A stretch of DNA of 64,000 bases from an uncultured Cryomorphaceae bacterium (GCA_937120475.1 CAKZJV010000007.1:372001-436000), one strand, 5' to 3'; positions 8,297-16,821 are shown, counted from the stretch's first letter. Notes: generated from the sequence alone by a model not told the origin. Numbers and translations: made by a program.

Positions 8297-9244
8297 TCAG
8301 GTCTGGGCAAAATTCATTTCTTTTTTAGAAGCCAGTAAGTACAACACCGCCATACGGATGGCCACCCCGTTTTCTACCTGGTTGAGAATAATGGACTGAT
8401 CGCTGTCCGCCACTTCACTGCTTATCTCCACCCCCCGGTTGATAGGGCCCGGGTGCATAATGGTGATGGGTTTACTGAGCCGGTTTAACAAACGCATCGT
8501 TACTCCATACTGCTGCACATATTCCCTTACACTGGGAAAGTATTGCAGTTCCTGCCGCTCGTGTTGTACCCGAAGCATATTGGCGATGTCACACCATTCC
8601 AAAGCCTCCATGAGGTTATGGCTTACTTTAATACCCAAAGAGTGAATATACTTGGGTATTAAGGTGGTGGGGCCGCATACCATCACCTCAGCCCCCAATT
8701 TGCGGAGGCAAAATATATTGGATAAAGCTACGCGTGAATGCAATATGTCGCCCACAATAACCACTTTTTTACCTTCTATGTCCTGGTATTTTTCGCGGAT
8801 GCTATAGGCATCCAGCAAAGCCTGCGTGGGGTGTTCATGGGCTCCGTCACCGGCATTTACTATAATGCTGTTTACATTTTGAGACAGGAATATAGCAGCA
8901 CCCGGTTTGGCGTGACGCATCACCACCATATCCACCTTCATAGAGAGTATGTTATTCACCGTATCCACCAGGGTTTCGCCCTTGGTTACCGATGACCCTG
9001 CGGCCGAAAAGTTGATTACATCGGCTGAAAGGCGTTTTTCCGCCAGTTCAAAGGAAAGTTTGGTGCGAGTACTATTCTCAAAAAAAAGGTTGGCAATGGT
9101 TATATCGCGCAGGGAAGGCACTTTGCGGATTGGGCGGTTAATCACCTCCTTAAACTGATCGGCTGTTTTGAAGATGAGTTCAAGGTCATCGCGGTTCAGG
9201 TATTTGATACCTAAAAGGTGGTTTACGCTCAACTCATTGCTCAT
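8297..9244 (-). CDS. pyrB: Aspartate carbamoyltransferase catalytic subunit
   Basis: A 315-residue transcarbamylase catalysing carbamoyl phosphate + L-aspartate to N-carbamoyl-aspartate, the committed step of pyrimidine synthesis. The carbamoyl-phosphate loop is FFENSTRTKLSFELAEKRL, the mobile lysine loop SSVTKGETLVDT, the substrate site HPTQALLDAYSI, and the aspartate loop 'MHPGPINRGVEI'. No regulatory subunit pyrI follows. Its start overlaps the end of pyrR by 11 bases, the usual pyrR-pyrB layout. Confidence 0.96.
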   Translation of the reverse strand: MSNELSVNHLLGIKYLNRDDLELIFKTADQFKEVINRPIRKVPSLRDITIANLFFENSTRTKLSFELAEKRLSADVINFSAAGSSVTKGETLVDTVNNILSMKVDMVVMRHAKPGAAIFLSQNVNSIIVNAGDGAHEHPTQALLDAYSIREKYQDIEGKKVVIVGDILHSRVALSNIFCLRKLGAEVMVCGPTTLIPKYIHSLGIKVSHNLMEALEWCDIANMLRVQHERQELQYFPSVREYVQQYGVTMRLLNRLSKPITIMHPGPINRGVEISSEVADSDQSIILNQVENGVAIRMAVLYLLASKKEMNFAQT

Positions 9245-9782
9245 CCTGAGGTCTTATTAAGTACACTATATTATGTCCTTCTTCTTCCTTCCACTTTACC
9301 AAAACCCTTTCACTGGCTATGGAGTCCACTCTTTTACCAGTATAGTCCGGTTGAATGGGCAATTCCCTTGAAAATCTGCGATCTATCAGCACCAACAACT
9401 CTATGTCTTTCGGTCGCCCAAAGGAATGTATGGCATCCAGGGCTGCCCGAACACTGCGGCCGGTAAAGAGTACATCATCCACAAAAACCACTCGCTTGTT
9501 TTCAAGGAGCACGTCAATACGGGTTCTATTCGGTTCCAGGGGCGAATCGCGCCTTCGGAAGTCATCGCGGTAAAAAGTAATGTCCAGCAAGCCCTGCCTG
9601 ATATTGGCAATGCCTTGCTTTTCCAATAACTCTACCAGACGCCTGAGTACGGGAACTCCGCGTGGCTGAAGGCCAATGAGTACAGTTTCGGAAAAATCAC
9701 CATGATTTTCAACCAACTGGCAGGCCAGGCGATTGAGGATGATCGAAATTTGTTCTTCGCTGAGAAGTTCGCGTTTAATCAT
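9234..9782 (-). CDS. pyrR: Bifunctional pyr operon regulator / uracil phosphoribosyltransferase
   Basis: A PyrR-type phosphoribosyltransferase, 182 residues from ATG (complement of 9780-9782). The frame can be extended to a GTG at 9797, but family proteins begin near MIKRELLS. The PRPP-binding motif is VVFVDDVLFTGRSVRAAL, and the RNA-binding/UPRT features include 'LIGLQPRGVPVLRRL' and 'DITFYRDDF'. In Gram-positives PyrR attenuates pyr mRNA. I see no pyr anti-terminator structure in the 12-base gap upstream, so here it may mainly act in uracil salvage. It overlaps pyrB. Confidence 0.92.
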   Translation of the reverse strand: MIKRELLSEEQISIILNRLACQLVENHGDFSETVLIGLQPRGVPVLRRLVELLEKQGIANIRQGLLDITFYRDDFRRRDSPLEPNRTRIDVLLENKRVVFVDDVLFTGRSVRAALDAIHSFGRPKDIELLVLIDRRFSRELPIQPDYTGKRVDSIASERVLVKWKEEEGHNIVYLIRPQDEQ

Positions 9783-9809
9783 GGTCGGGAATTGCACAAA
9801 AATAGTGTT

Positions 9810-11171
9810 TCAATTGCTAACTTCCATTAGCTCTTTCTTCCAGTTTATACCGTCAAAACTTCCGGAACTCATTATCAGTACCACGCAGGGTTTTTTATGG
9901 GCTTCTTTTATCCTTTTTAAAAGTTCCTTATTATTCTGGAAAACGCTGAGATGCGAGGGGTTCCCAAAGGCCAGTGTGACTTTAGTGGCGTCCAGTGGCG
10001 TCAGCTTTTTATGGGCCACCACTTCAGGATTAAAGTAAACCAGTGCCTCATCAGCAGCTTGCAGGCTGCCCTGGTATTGATCGATAAAACGGATGTTCAG
10101 GCTGCTGAACGTATGCAGCTCCAGGCAAGCCAGAACATGATGATCGGGGTAGGCCTCTTTCACTGCTTCTACGGTAGCTTTTACCTTAGATGGCGCGTGG
10201 GCAAAGTCGCGAAAGGCTATTAGGCCTTCTCTTTCCAGTAATGGCTCCAACCTGCGACTGGCTCCTTTAAAGCTGGCAATAGCTTCGTAAAAATCGGTGT
10301 CGGTCACACCCATCTGATTGCAAATCCAACGGGCTCCTTCCAGGTTGTTCATGTTGTGCTTACCGAAAATTTCAAGTGGTATTTCACCTTCCGGGGTTTC
10401 CAGTAAAGTGACGTTATTTTCCACCCGGTATTCCGGCAGGGAATAGGGGAATTTTTTCACCTCGTTCTTAGTTCGATCTACAACCTTCACCACTTCAGGG
10501 TCGGTTTCGTTGTAAATAACCACGCCACCGTGTTCAATAACTTCCAGCAAGAGATCAAACTGCTCCAGGTAATTCTCGTAAGTAGAGAATACGTTGATGT
10601 GATCCCAGGCAATGCCTGATATCAAGGCAATATTCGGGCGGTAATGCACAAATTTAGGACGTGGATCGAGAGGAGAGGAGAGGTATTCATCGCCTTCCAG
10701 CAGCATAAACTCATTATGCTCAGTGAGCTTTACCATGGTTTCAAAACCTTCCAACTGTGCGCCTACCATAAAATCACAATCCCGTTCCAGGTAATGCAAT
10801 ACATGGAGTATCATAGCCGTAATGGTGGTTTTGCCGTGGCTTCCGGCTATAACCACCCGCGTTTTGTACTTACTCTGCTCGTATAAAAAGCCGGGGTAGG
10901 AAAGTACTTTAAGGCCCAGCTCCTGTGCTTTGAGTAATTCAGGATTATCCTTTCGGGCGTGCATACCCAATACCACAAAATCCAGATTCTGGTTTATTTT
11001 TTCAGGATACCAACCATTTTCCTCCGGCAGTAGTCCATACTTGTTGAGGCGACCACGGGAGGGTTCAAAAACTTCGTCATCACTACCACTAACCTGGTAA
11101 CCTTTTAAGTGGAGGGCAATGGCCAGGTTATGCATGGCACTGCCGCCAATGGCAATAAAGTGTACTTTCAT
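9810..11171 (-). CDS. mpl: Mpl-type UDP-N-acetylmuramate:tripeptide ligase (Mur ligase family)
   Basis: A 453-residue Mur ligase: N-terminal Rossmann domain (MKVHFIAIGGSAMHNLAIALHLKGYQ...), ATP-binding P-loop VIAGSHGKTTITAMIL near residue 110, central domain with 'LLEGDEYLSSPLD', and C-terminal domain with 'FRDFAHAPSKVKATVEAVK'. The 'DFAHAP' motif and short length separate Mpl, which reattaches recycled L-Ala-D-Glu-mDAP to UDP-MurNAc, from MurC. Biosynthetic MurC cannot be fully excluded, but MurC normally sits in the dcw cluster, which is absent here. It has its own -7 box and lies 12 bases upstream of pyrR. Confidence 0.85.
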   Translation of the reverse strand: MKVHFIAIGGSAMHNLAIALHLKGYQVSGSDDEVFEPSRGRLNKYGLLPEENGWYPEKINQNLDFVVLGMHARKDNPELLKAQELGLKVLSYPGFLYEQSKYKTRVVIAGSHGKTTITAMILHVLHYLERDCDFMVGAQLEGFETMVKLTEHNEFMLLEGDEYLSSPLDPRPKFVHYRPNIALISGIAWDHINVFSTYENYLEQFDLLLEVIEHGGVVIYNETDPEVVKVVDRTKNEVKKFPYSLPEYRVENNVTLLETPEGEIPLEIFGKHNMNNLEGARWICNQMGVTDTDFYEAIASFKGASRRLEPLLEREGLIAFRDFAHAPSKVKATVEAVKEAYPDHHVLACLELHTFSSLNIRFIDQYQGSLQAADEALVYFNPEVVAHKKLTPLDATKVTLAFGNPSHLSVFQNNKELLKRIKEAHKKPCVVLIMSSGSFDGINWKKELMEVSN

Positions 11172-11190
11172 AAAATGCGCTTAGCTAGCG

Positions 11191-11198
11191 CAAATCTA
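11191..11198 (-). promoter_or_regulatory. -7 box TAGATTTG for mpl-pyrR-pyrB
   Basis: On the minus strand the octamer TAGATTTG matches TAnnTTTG exactly, 19 bases before the mpl ATG. No clear -33 TTG is seen. Confidence 0.5.
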
Positions 11199-11222
11199 AA
11201 AAAAGGAAGGGCGATCTGACTA

Positions 11223-11984
11223 TTACTCTACGCTGAGGGAAACCTTAAGTTTATCCATGAACTTGGCCGCCAACGCAATGTCAGAAGGCATACTGTGTGT
11301 ACTGCTCTCGGTAGAAAAGTCAAAGGCATTAGTGCCGGCAAATAAGGCGTTTAAATCCAACTCAAGGGATATGGTATTGGACTGACCAGCCTGTACGTTG
11401 TTGTTAATCAGTACTTCATCGGTACGATATAAATCATCGGTACCCGGGTGAAAAGCTACCAATATGTCGGAAGAGGAGCCTAACTGACCGGTGACATTGG
11501 CGAGGCCTTCAAACTTGGCGAAGCGGTATTTGAGCATGGTCCAATACATGGCCTGGTACGTAGAAAGGGGGTGATTCTGATTAAAAGTGCTGGGATCGGA
11601 ATTATTCATGGTAGCATCTAACCCAAGCCCGTAGCGCAGAGCCGTATAATTACCAACATTTACATTGGCCGTAAATTGCCTATCGGTTATTTGGGTACTA
11701 CCGGGATCTACAATAACCACATCTTTCAGCATTACCCAGTTACCCGCACTGTTCTTAATCTCGATACCGGAAAGAAACATACGGAACAAGGAAATCTTAA
11801 GATCATATCCATTTTGCAGGCTAACGGTTTCCCCATCATACACCTGGTTTTCTCCATCTGTCATCACCACATTGAAGGTAACGTCTGCGGTTGTTGTGTT
11901 TTCAGAGGAATCATCTTTGTTGCATTGGCTAAGCACCAGGGCTGTTCCTACAATCAGGGTCGATAAAAGCGTTTTACGTATCAT
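11223..11984 (-). CDS. MbnP-like lipoprotein (second of pair)
   Basis: A 253-residue lipoprotein with signal peptide and lipobox (TALVLSQCNKDD). The body carries MbnP family features: 'DLKISLFRMFLSGIEIKNSAGNWVMLKDVVIVD', a 'YTALRYGLGLDATMNN' segment, and 'QAMYWTMLKYRFAKFEGL' with the tryptophan region that MbnP uses in copper-binding chemistry. MbnP proteins were described as periplasmic partners of MbnH di-heme enzymes. No mbnH is nearby. The start is the ATG at complement 11982-11984, since the longer frame begins with TTG. It follows a paralogue by 11 bases. Confidence 0.8.
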   Translation of the reverse strand: MIRKTLLSTLIVGTALVLSQCNKDDSSENTTTADVTFNVVMTDGENQVYDGETVSLQNGYDLKISLFRMFLSGIEIKNSAGNWVMLKDVVIVDPGSTQITDRQFTANVNVGNYTALRYGLGLDATMNNSDPSTFNQNHPLSTYQAMYWTMLKYRFAKFEGLANVTGQLGSSSDILVAFHPGTDDLYRTDEVLINNNVQAGQSNTISLELDLNALFAGTNAFDFSTESSTHSMPSDIALAAKFMDKLKVSLSVE

Positions 11985-11995
11985 AATCAAGTTTT

Positions 11996-12748
11996 TTAAA
12001 ATAATCCGACTTCCAGTGAATCCAGCATTCTTTCGGCAATTTCAAAATCTACCGGGTCTGTGGGGTCAGAAAGAATGGCCTCGTTGGCCAAAATATCAAA
12101 GTTGTTCAGGATAGGCTCAATGTCAACGGTAATAATAAAGTTAGCGGTAGTAGTGTTGCTTACTGAAAAATTGAGCCTGTCACTTATATAGTTTTTATAG
12201 ATGTAATATCCCCCAACGTGGTACTGGAAGGGAATACTTCCCGTAGTGTCTGTGGTATCGGTAGGGTCTAAGGCTAATCCTTCAATTACGAGGGCATTGT
12301 AGCCATAATCATCATTGCGCGCCACGTGAACGTTGGTAAGCCCGTTACCTCTTGCCGTTTCCGGATTGGCTTTTAAGGTTTGCAAGGAGTCAAGCCCCAG
12401 GCGAAATCCATAACGTCCGGAATAACCACCGCCTTCAATAAAAGCTACGAATTGGGTAGGAGTTTTCCGGTCAAAAGCATAATAACCGGAATCCAGCAGC
12501 ATACTATCCTGGGTACTTTTAAAGTATAAATTGGTTATCAGAAGCTTTAGGTTGGTAACGTAGAACTTCTGACCCAGTTTGTTTTCTAAAAGACTGTCGC
12601 TGGTATAAATTTTCCCATCGTACAGAAAGGATATTTTCAACTGGAGGTTTTCATTGGGCAGGGCAGGGTTGTTTCCAGAGAGGTCTTTCTCTTTACAGGA
12701 CACTGCTGTTATAAGGGCCAAACAAAAAAGAAGGGCAAATTGCTTCAT
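11996..12748 (-). CDS. MbnP-like lipoprotein (first of pair)
   Basis: A 250-residue lipoprotein (lipobox LITAVSCKEK). It shares the family layout with its downstream neighbour: 'YVTNLKLLITNLYFKS...' then 'GGYSGRYGFRLGLDSLQTLKAN', then a long beta-strand-rich part (YHVGGYYIYKNYISDRLNFSV) and a helical C-terminus. The 'W' motif region of the second copy is replaced here by 'DDYGYNALVIEGL', so the two have diverged and may bind different ligands. It is first in a two-gene operon and is preceded by a well-spaced promoter. Confidence 0.75.
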   Translation of the reverse strand: MKQFALLFCLALITAVSCKEKDLSGNNPALPNENLQLKISFLYDGKIYTSDSLLENKLGQKFYVTNLKLLITNLYFKSTQDSMLLDSGYYAFDRKTPTQFVAFIEGGGYSGRYGFRLGLDSLQTLKANPETARGNGLTNVHVARNDDYGYNALVIEGLALDPTDTTDTTGSIPFQYHVGGYYIYKNYISDRLNFSVSNTTTANFIITVDIEPILNNFDILANEAILSDPTDPVDFEIAERMLDSLEVGLF

Positions 12749-12765
12749 TTAAGCTTATTTTAATT

Positions 12766-12795
12766 CAAAATTAGTTTTAGTTAGGTTCAAGTCAA
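12766..12795 (-). promoter_or_regulatory. Promoter of the MbnP-like lipoprotein pair
   Basis: On the minus strand a TTG (complement of 12793-12795) and TAATTTTG (complement of 12766-12773) are spaced 19 bases, a full match to the Bacteroidota -33/-7 consensus, 17 bases before the ATG. Confidence 0.6.
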
Positions 12796-12838
12796 GAATG
12801 TTTTCTTTTCCTGTAGCTTTCATTTATTTAACGAAAAA

Positions 12839-13618
12839 TCAGGGCTTCAGGTTGGGCTCAGCCGTGTTTTCCAATTTTTTCATGGTGTTGAAATCCTCGG
12901 TCTGCTCAATACTCTGCATAATTTGTTGCAGTATTTGTATTGATGGTTTCGAATAATCAATATCTAAAGGTTCTTTGAACTGCAGCGACAACTTTACCCC
13001 TCGCTTTTTCACAAAGAGCCCTTTTTTATCAAAAGCCCGCCTGAAGCCGTTTACCACCACGGGTATTACAACGGGCTTTTTCTCTTTAATAATATGTGCG
13101 GTCCCTCTGCGGCCCTGTACATAGGGGCGGGTAGTTCCCTGCGGAAAGGTAATGACCCAACCGTCATCCAACGCCTTGTAAATGTTATCAATATCGCGGG
13201 GGTCCACACCACGGTCTATTTCTTTACCCGCTTCACGCCAACTCCTCTTGATAGAAACCGAACCTACATAGGCAAAGAGTTTGGGTAATATGCCGGACAT
13301 CATGGTTTCCTTTGCAGCTACAAAGTAGATGTTAATCTTAGGGTTGAGTAAATACCAGGGAAAATTAATACGGTCGTAAACACCCCATTTGGCACAACAA
13401 AAAACCTGATACATACCCGTAACATCGGCAAAATAGGTTTGGTGGTTGCTTACAAAAAGAACGTTGCTGTTTTGCAACCCCTTAAGAACTTTACTTCCCT
13501 TAACCCTGGTTTTATTGATAATGTTAAATCGGTAATAGGCAATAATACCGATCACGAAGATCAAAATCCGCTTGATAAACAGGGAATTACCGAAGGCATC
13601 GAAGAAGCGTATTTTCAT
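12839..13618 (-). CDS. PlsC-like lysophospholipid acyltransferase
   Basis: A 259-residue acyltransferase of the 1-acylglycerol-3-phosphate family, with an N-terminal membrane segment (IKRILIFVIGIIAYYRFNII), the acyl-acceptor block VSNHQTYFADVTG, and a later glycerophosphate-binding block 'ITFPQGTTRP' (usually FPEGTRS). Two departures from textbook motifs are visible: five rather than four residues lie between His and Asp (H-QTYFA-D), and Q replaces the usual E in the second block. Related Bacteroidota proteins seem to share this, so it may be a clade trait. I use ATG at complement 13616-13618. A TTG start at 13675 would overlap the Nudix gene. Confidence 0.82.
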   Translation of the reverse strand: MKIRFFDAFGNSLFIKRILIFVIGIIAYYRFNIINKTRVKGSKVLKGLQNSNVLFVSNHQTYFADVTGMYQVFCCAKWGVYDRINFPWYLLNPKINIYFVAAKETMMSGILPKLFAYVGSVSIKRSWREAGKEIDRGVDPRDIDNIYKALDDGWVITFPQGTTRPYVQGRRGTAHIIKEKKPVVIPVVVNGFRRAFDKKGLFVKKRGVKLSLQFKEPLDIDYSKPSIQILQQIMQSIEQTEDFNTMKKLENTAEPNLKP

Positions 13619-13655
13619 AGGCTGGCGTATCCGGTCAAATATAATTGAATTCCTA

Positions 13656-14291
13656 TCAGGGCGAAGAGGGCTCAAACATTGCCCTAAGTTCGCTGATCAT
13701 CATGGCGGTAGCTCCCCAAACGGTTTCACCCATAATATGGAAGGAAGGTACCTTAATGCTGTAAGTACTGGTTTTTATGGTGCTGTTGCGAAGATTGGAA
13801 GGGTCCAGAAAGCCGTTGAAATCAGGTGTAAGAATTTCGTCCACTTCACTCTGCTGACGGGTAAAGTCTGGTTTTGATTTCAGCAGGCCCACAAAGGGAT
13901 AAACGTAAAAGTTGCTGGGTGGAATGTAAAGGGCGGTTAAGGAGCCCAGCAGACTTATCTGATCGGGTTCTATGCCGATCTCCTCCCTGGTTTCCCGCAA
14001 CGCGGTTTCACTAAAATCCCGATCCCCGGGTTCCTTTCGTCCACCCGGAAAGCTGATTTGTCCCGAGTGTACTCCGGGATATTCCACCCGTCTGGTGAGG
14101 ATAAGGTGCGGCCGCCCGTTCTGCTCAAAAAAAAGGGCGGCCGTAGCCGCCTGCTTTACGTTATTCTGATTGATTTTTTCCAGATTCACCCTTTCACGAC
14201 CGGCCGGAGTCATTTGATACTGCGCGTCCTGGCCAGGAAGAGGTCGGGAAAAAGCGGCTTCCAGTTGTTGTTTGAACCGCGGGAAATCCAA
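13656..14291 (-). CDS. Nudix hydrolase, CoA pyrophosphatase type
   Basis: A 211-residue Nudix enzyme. The Nudix box runs GGRKEPGDRDFSETALRE then TREEIG, and the segment just before it, HSGQISFPGG, is the UPF0035/CoA-binding signature of CoA diphosphatases (NudL/YeaB, PCD1), which hydrolyse CoA to phosphopantetheine and 3',5'-ADP. The only start giving a full N-terminus is TTG (complement of 14289-14291), 2 bases after the stop of the DUF6263 gene, consistent with coupling. The acyltransferase lies downstream, so the trio may form an operon. Confidence 0.87.
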   Translation of the reverse strand: MDFPRFKQQLEAAFSRPLPGQDAQYQMTPAGRERVNLEKINQNNVKQAATAALFFEQNGRPHLILTRRVEYPGVHSGQISFPGGRKEPGDRDFSETALRETREEIGIEPDQISLLGSLTALYIPPSNFYVYPFVGLLKSKPDFTRQQSEVDEILTPDFNGFLDPSNLRNSTIKTSTYSIKVPSFHIMGETVWGATAMMISELRAMFEPSSP

Positions 14292-14293
14292 TC

Positions 14294-15112
14294 TTAGTTA
14301 GTACTTTGTTTAAGCGTGGATACGGTAAAGAATTCCCCTTGTTCGGGACTGGAACCACTCATAGTTTGAGAAAGGTTGTTGGAAACCAGCTTACCGGTTT
14401 TGCGGTTAAATATTACTTTACCTCCCATTTCCAGCTTAATATCTTCACCTTGTGCTTCCTCATCTAATTTGAGGTCATCTGAGTCGGCAGTGTAGGAGAG
14501 GGTGATCTCGTTCTTGGAAATTTCCTCCACCTTAAAGCTCATGGTCATACTGGCTCCCATTCCTGAAGACTGGGTATCTTCCCAGGTATCTCCTTTTGAT
14601 ACTTCCTGCTCGGGCATTTTCATGAAAAGATTGTCAATCATATTCTGAAGGATCATGGTGCCGTTATCTTCACTGGCTTCGGGTTTTTCCACTACCTCAC
14701 CCAGGTTATTTACCTTAAAGGTTACCGGCTTATTTAAAATAGGGGCAAATTGTTGAGCAATCATGGCACCCATACCCTGAGCGGTTTCCGGATCTTCCGA
14801 GTCATAGTTGATTTCCATACCCTGGGCACTGGTATTGGCTTTTATAGCCATAATGGTAGCTTTTACCGTATGTACGCCTTCGGCACTTTTTTCAAGGATT
14901 TCGTAAGAACTTTTAATGGAAGTGTTCACCTTGGCAACTTCCTCACTTAAGGAGGCATCGGTAAAATTGGTGATCATCATGTCCGTAGTAATCTCGTGCT
15001 TGGAGCCTACCGGTAAATCCAGACGGATTTTGGTTCCTTTGGGGCTAAGCTCTTCCGCAAAAACGGAACTTACAAACATTGAGCTTAATAGTATCAGAGC
15101 GACTTTTTTCAT
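14294..15112 (-). CDS. DUF6263-like exported protein
   Basis: A 272-residue protein with a cleavable signal peptide (MKKVALILLSSMFVSSVFAEE). The body is soluble, acidic, and beta-rich, with 'GDTWEDTQSSGMGASMTMSF' and a C-terminal 'GGKVIFNRKTGKLVSNNLSQTM' segment typical of the DUF6263 family of periplasmic proteins of unknown function. No catalytic motif is visible. It is first in a possible operon with the Nudix and acyltransferase genes and is divergent from oxyR, which shares its upstream region. Confidence 0.7.
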   Translation of the reverse strand: MKKVALILLSSMFVSSVFAEELSPKGTKIRLDLPVGSKHEITTDMMITNFTDASLSEEVAKVNTSIKSSYEILEKSAEGVHTVKATIMAIKANTSAQGMEINYDSEDPETAQGMGAMIAQQFAPILNKPVTFKVNNLGEVVEKPEASEDNGTMILQNMIDNLFMKMPEQEVSKGDTWEDTQSSGMGASMTMSFKVEEISKNEITLSYTADSDDLKLDEEAQGEDIKLEMGGKVIFNRKTGKLVSNNLSQTMSGSSPEQGEFFTVSTLKQSTN

Positions 15113-15132
15113 TTCTTAGATTTAAGTTTTCG

Positions 15133-15140
15133 CGAAGATA
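15133..15140 (-). promoter_or_regulatory. -7 box TATCTTCG for the DUF6263-like gene
   Basis: Minus-strand TATCTTCG, one change from TAnnTTTG, 20 bases before the ATG in the 118-base region shared with oxyR. Confidence 0.4.
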
Positions 15141-15192
15141 AGGATAAGGCGTAATTTATTTAATGTTTAACCATTATATCATTTTGATTGAT

Positions 15193-15200
15193 TATATTTG
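15193..15200 (+). promoter_or_regulatory. -7 box TATATTTG for oxyR
   Basis: TATATTTG matches TAnnTTTG exactly, 30 bases before the oxyR ATG. Since OxyR proteins often bind between divergent genes, this region is a candidate OxyR operator, although no clear ATAG-type repeat is seen. Confidence 0.5.
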
Positions 15201-15230
15201 CCAAACAATTAGACGAAAGCTATATTTCAT

Positions 15231-16172
15231 ATGACACTTACTCAGTTACAATACCTGATAGCGGTGGACAATCATCGCCATTTTGCCAAAGCCGCTGAGG
15301 CTAGTTTTGTTACCCAGCCTACCTTGAGTATGCAAATTCAAAAGCTTGAAGAGGAGCTGGGCGTTTTACTTTTTGACCGCAGCAAACATCCGGTTCGCCC
15401 TACCACCATAGGTGAGCGGATTATTAAGCAGGCTCGTACCGTGGTGAATGAATCACACCGGATATCCGAAATATTACAGGAGTCCAAGAATCAGTTGGAA
15501 GGTCCGTTCAAATTAGGGGTGATCCCAACCATTGCTCCTTCCTTGATTCCCCGCTTTATCAGTAAGTTCCACCAAAAGTTTCCCAATATTCAGTTACAAA
15601 TCCAGGAGCTTCGCACCGATGTGATTATTGAAAAACTGCGTATTGATGAACTGGATGCTGCCCTGCTGGCTACTCCTTTAGGAGAAAAAGGCATTATTGA
15701 GAGGCCCCTGTACTATGAGCCCTTTATGGCTTTTGTACCGGAAAACCACCGCCTTTCCAAAGAGGCGTTTATTACCAATTCGGAACTCGATATTAACGAC
15801 ATACTGTTACTGAATGAGGGGCACTGTTTCCGGAACAGCGTACTGAATATATGCAAGCAACGTAACTCCAGTGATAATAAGCCTATCGACCTGGAGAGCG
15901 GTAATTTTGAAACGCTGATCCGTTTGAGTAAAAAAGGATTTGGAATGACCCTCATTCCTTATTTACATGCTTTAGACCTGGCTAAGGAAGACCAGAAATT
16001 TGTGAAACCAGTAGCTGACCCTAAGCCATCACGTGAGGTAAGCATTGTTTACACACGGGCGGAGTTGAAGATCAAGGTGATCGAGGAATTGATGAAAATT
16101 ATTCAGAATAGCATCCCCGAAAAACTCCTGGATGATCGCGATGAGGTGGTAAGCCCCTTACGTTCAGCTTAA
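15231..16172 (+). CDS. oxyR: Peroxide-sensing LysR-type regulator OxyR
   Basis: A 313-residue LysR regulator: winged helix-turn-helix at 1-60 (LTQLQYLIAVDNHRHFAKAAEA...TQPTLSMQIQKLEEELGVLLFDR) and substrate-binding-like domain at 90-300. The peroxide-sensing cysteines fall at residues 199 and 208 in 'NEGHCFRNSVLNIC', the same numbers and nine-residue spacing as E. coli OxyR Cys199/Cys208. It should switch antioxidant genes (catalase, peroxiredoxin, Dps) by disulphide formation. None of those targets is adjacent. Confidence 0.93.
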   Translation: MTLTQLQYLIAVDNHRHFAKAAEASFVTQPTLSMQIQKLEEELGVLLFDRSKHPVRPTTIGERIIKQARTVVNESHRISEILQESKNQLEGPFKLGVIPTIAPSLIPRFISKFHQKFPNIQLQIQELRTDVIIEKLRIDELDAALLATPLGEKGIIERPLYYEPFMAFVPENHRLSKEAFITNSELDINDILLLNEGHCFRNSVLNICKQRNSSDNKPIDLESGNFETLIRLSKKGFGMTLIPYLHALDLAKEDQKFVKPVADPKPSREVSIVYTRAELKIKVIEELMKIIQNSIPEKLLDDRDEVVSPLRSA

Positions 16173-16215
16173 GAGTTGCGAACCAAGTAGCCCCGGAATA
16201 CGTTAATAAAGGGAA

Positions 16216-16821
16216 GTGCAGTTTAAAGAGTCACATATAGCCCTGTTTCCTTTGAACCTCTTTTTACTACCTGGAGACTATACCCAGTTGTATATTTTTG
16301 AAGATCGGTACAAGCAATTGATTAAAGATTGCTTAACCGAAAAAATGAACTTTGGTATTGCCTTCTCCAATCGTAGTAATCTCAAGAGTTTAGGCAGTCT
16401 TGTGGAAGTTACCGAAGTTATCCGGGAATATCCGGGTGGCGAAATGGATATTATGATTAAGGCAGTTTCCATCTTCCAACTGGAAAAGTTTTATTTTCAG
16501 AAAGAGGGAAAGCTTTACCCGGAGGGTAAAATCAGGCATTTTGATGTAGCCCAAAATCATACGGCCAGTCCGGCTTTGATCCGTTCTTTCAAGGATTACC
16601 TGATTCGCAATAGTTTATATGACTCTCAGTTGTTGAATATCTCTGAACTGGGTATTTTCGGAATTGCCAATGAAATGCACATGAGTGACCAGGAAAAGAT
16701 GGAGTTGGTAAACCTGGGCCTCAGGGAGGATATGGAACATTACCTGAAAAACTATATTCGTTACCTCGAACTATTACAACTACAGGAAAAGAATGTCTTT
16801 CAAAACATCTACCTCAATTAA
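16216..16821 (+). CDS. LON substrate-binding (N-terminal) domain protein
   Basis: A 201-residue protein made only of the Lon N-terminal/PUA-like fold, without the ATPase or protease domains. It opens 'IALFPLNLFLLPGDYTQLYIFEDRYKQLI' (usual form: 'LPLFPLxxVLLPGxxLPLHIFExRYRxM') and ends with a helical tail. Function is unknown. A peptide- or protein-binding role is inferred from the Lon domain. The start is a GTG at 16216, as no ATG lies before the conserved opening. It overlaps the cyclophilin gene by 29 bases. Confidence 0.8.
   Translation: MQFKESHIALFPLNLFLLPGDYTQLYIFEDRYKQLIKDCLTEKMNFGIAFSNRSNLKSLGSLVEVTEVIREYPGGEMDIMIKAVSIFQLEKFYFQKEGKLYPEGKIRHFDVAQNHTASPALIRSFKDYLIRNSLYDSQLLNISELGIFGIANEMHMSDQEKMELVNLGLREDMEHYLKNYIRYLELLQLQEKNVFQNIYLN

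Noticed and set aside
9783-9809. PyrR attenuator upstream of pyrR
   Set aside because: The gap is far too short for an anti-terminator/terminator pair and no such fold is visible.
10644-10886. Antisense open frame inside mpl
   Set aside because: It is a shadow of a strongly conserved Mur ligase frame, without signal or motif of its own. Similar shadows inside the RND and RecQ genes were also dropped.
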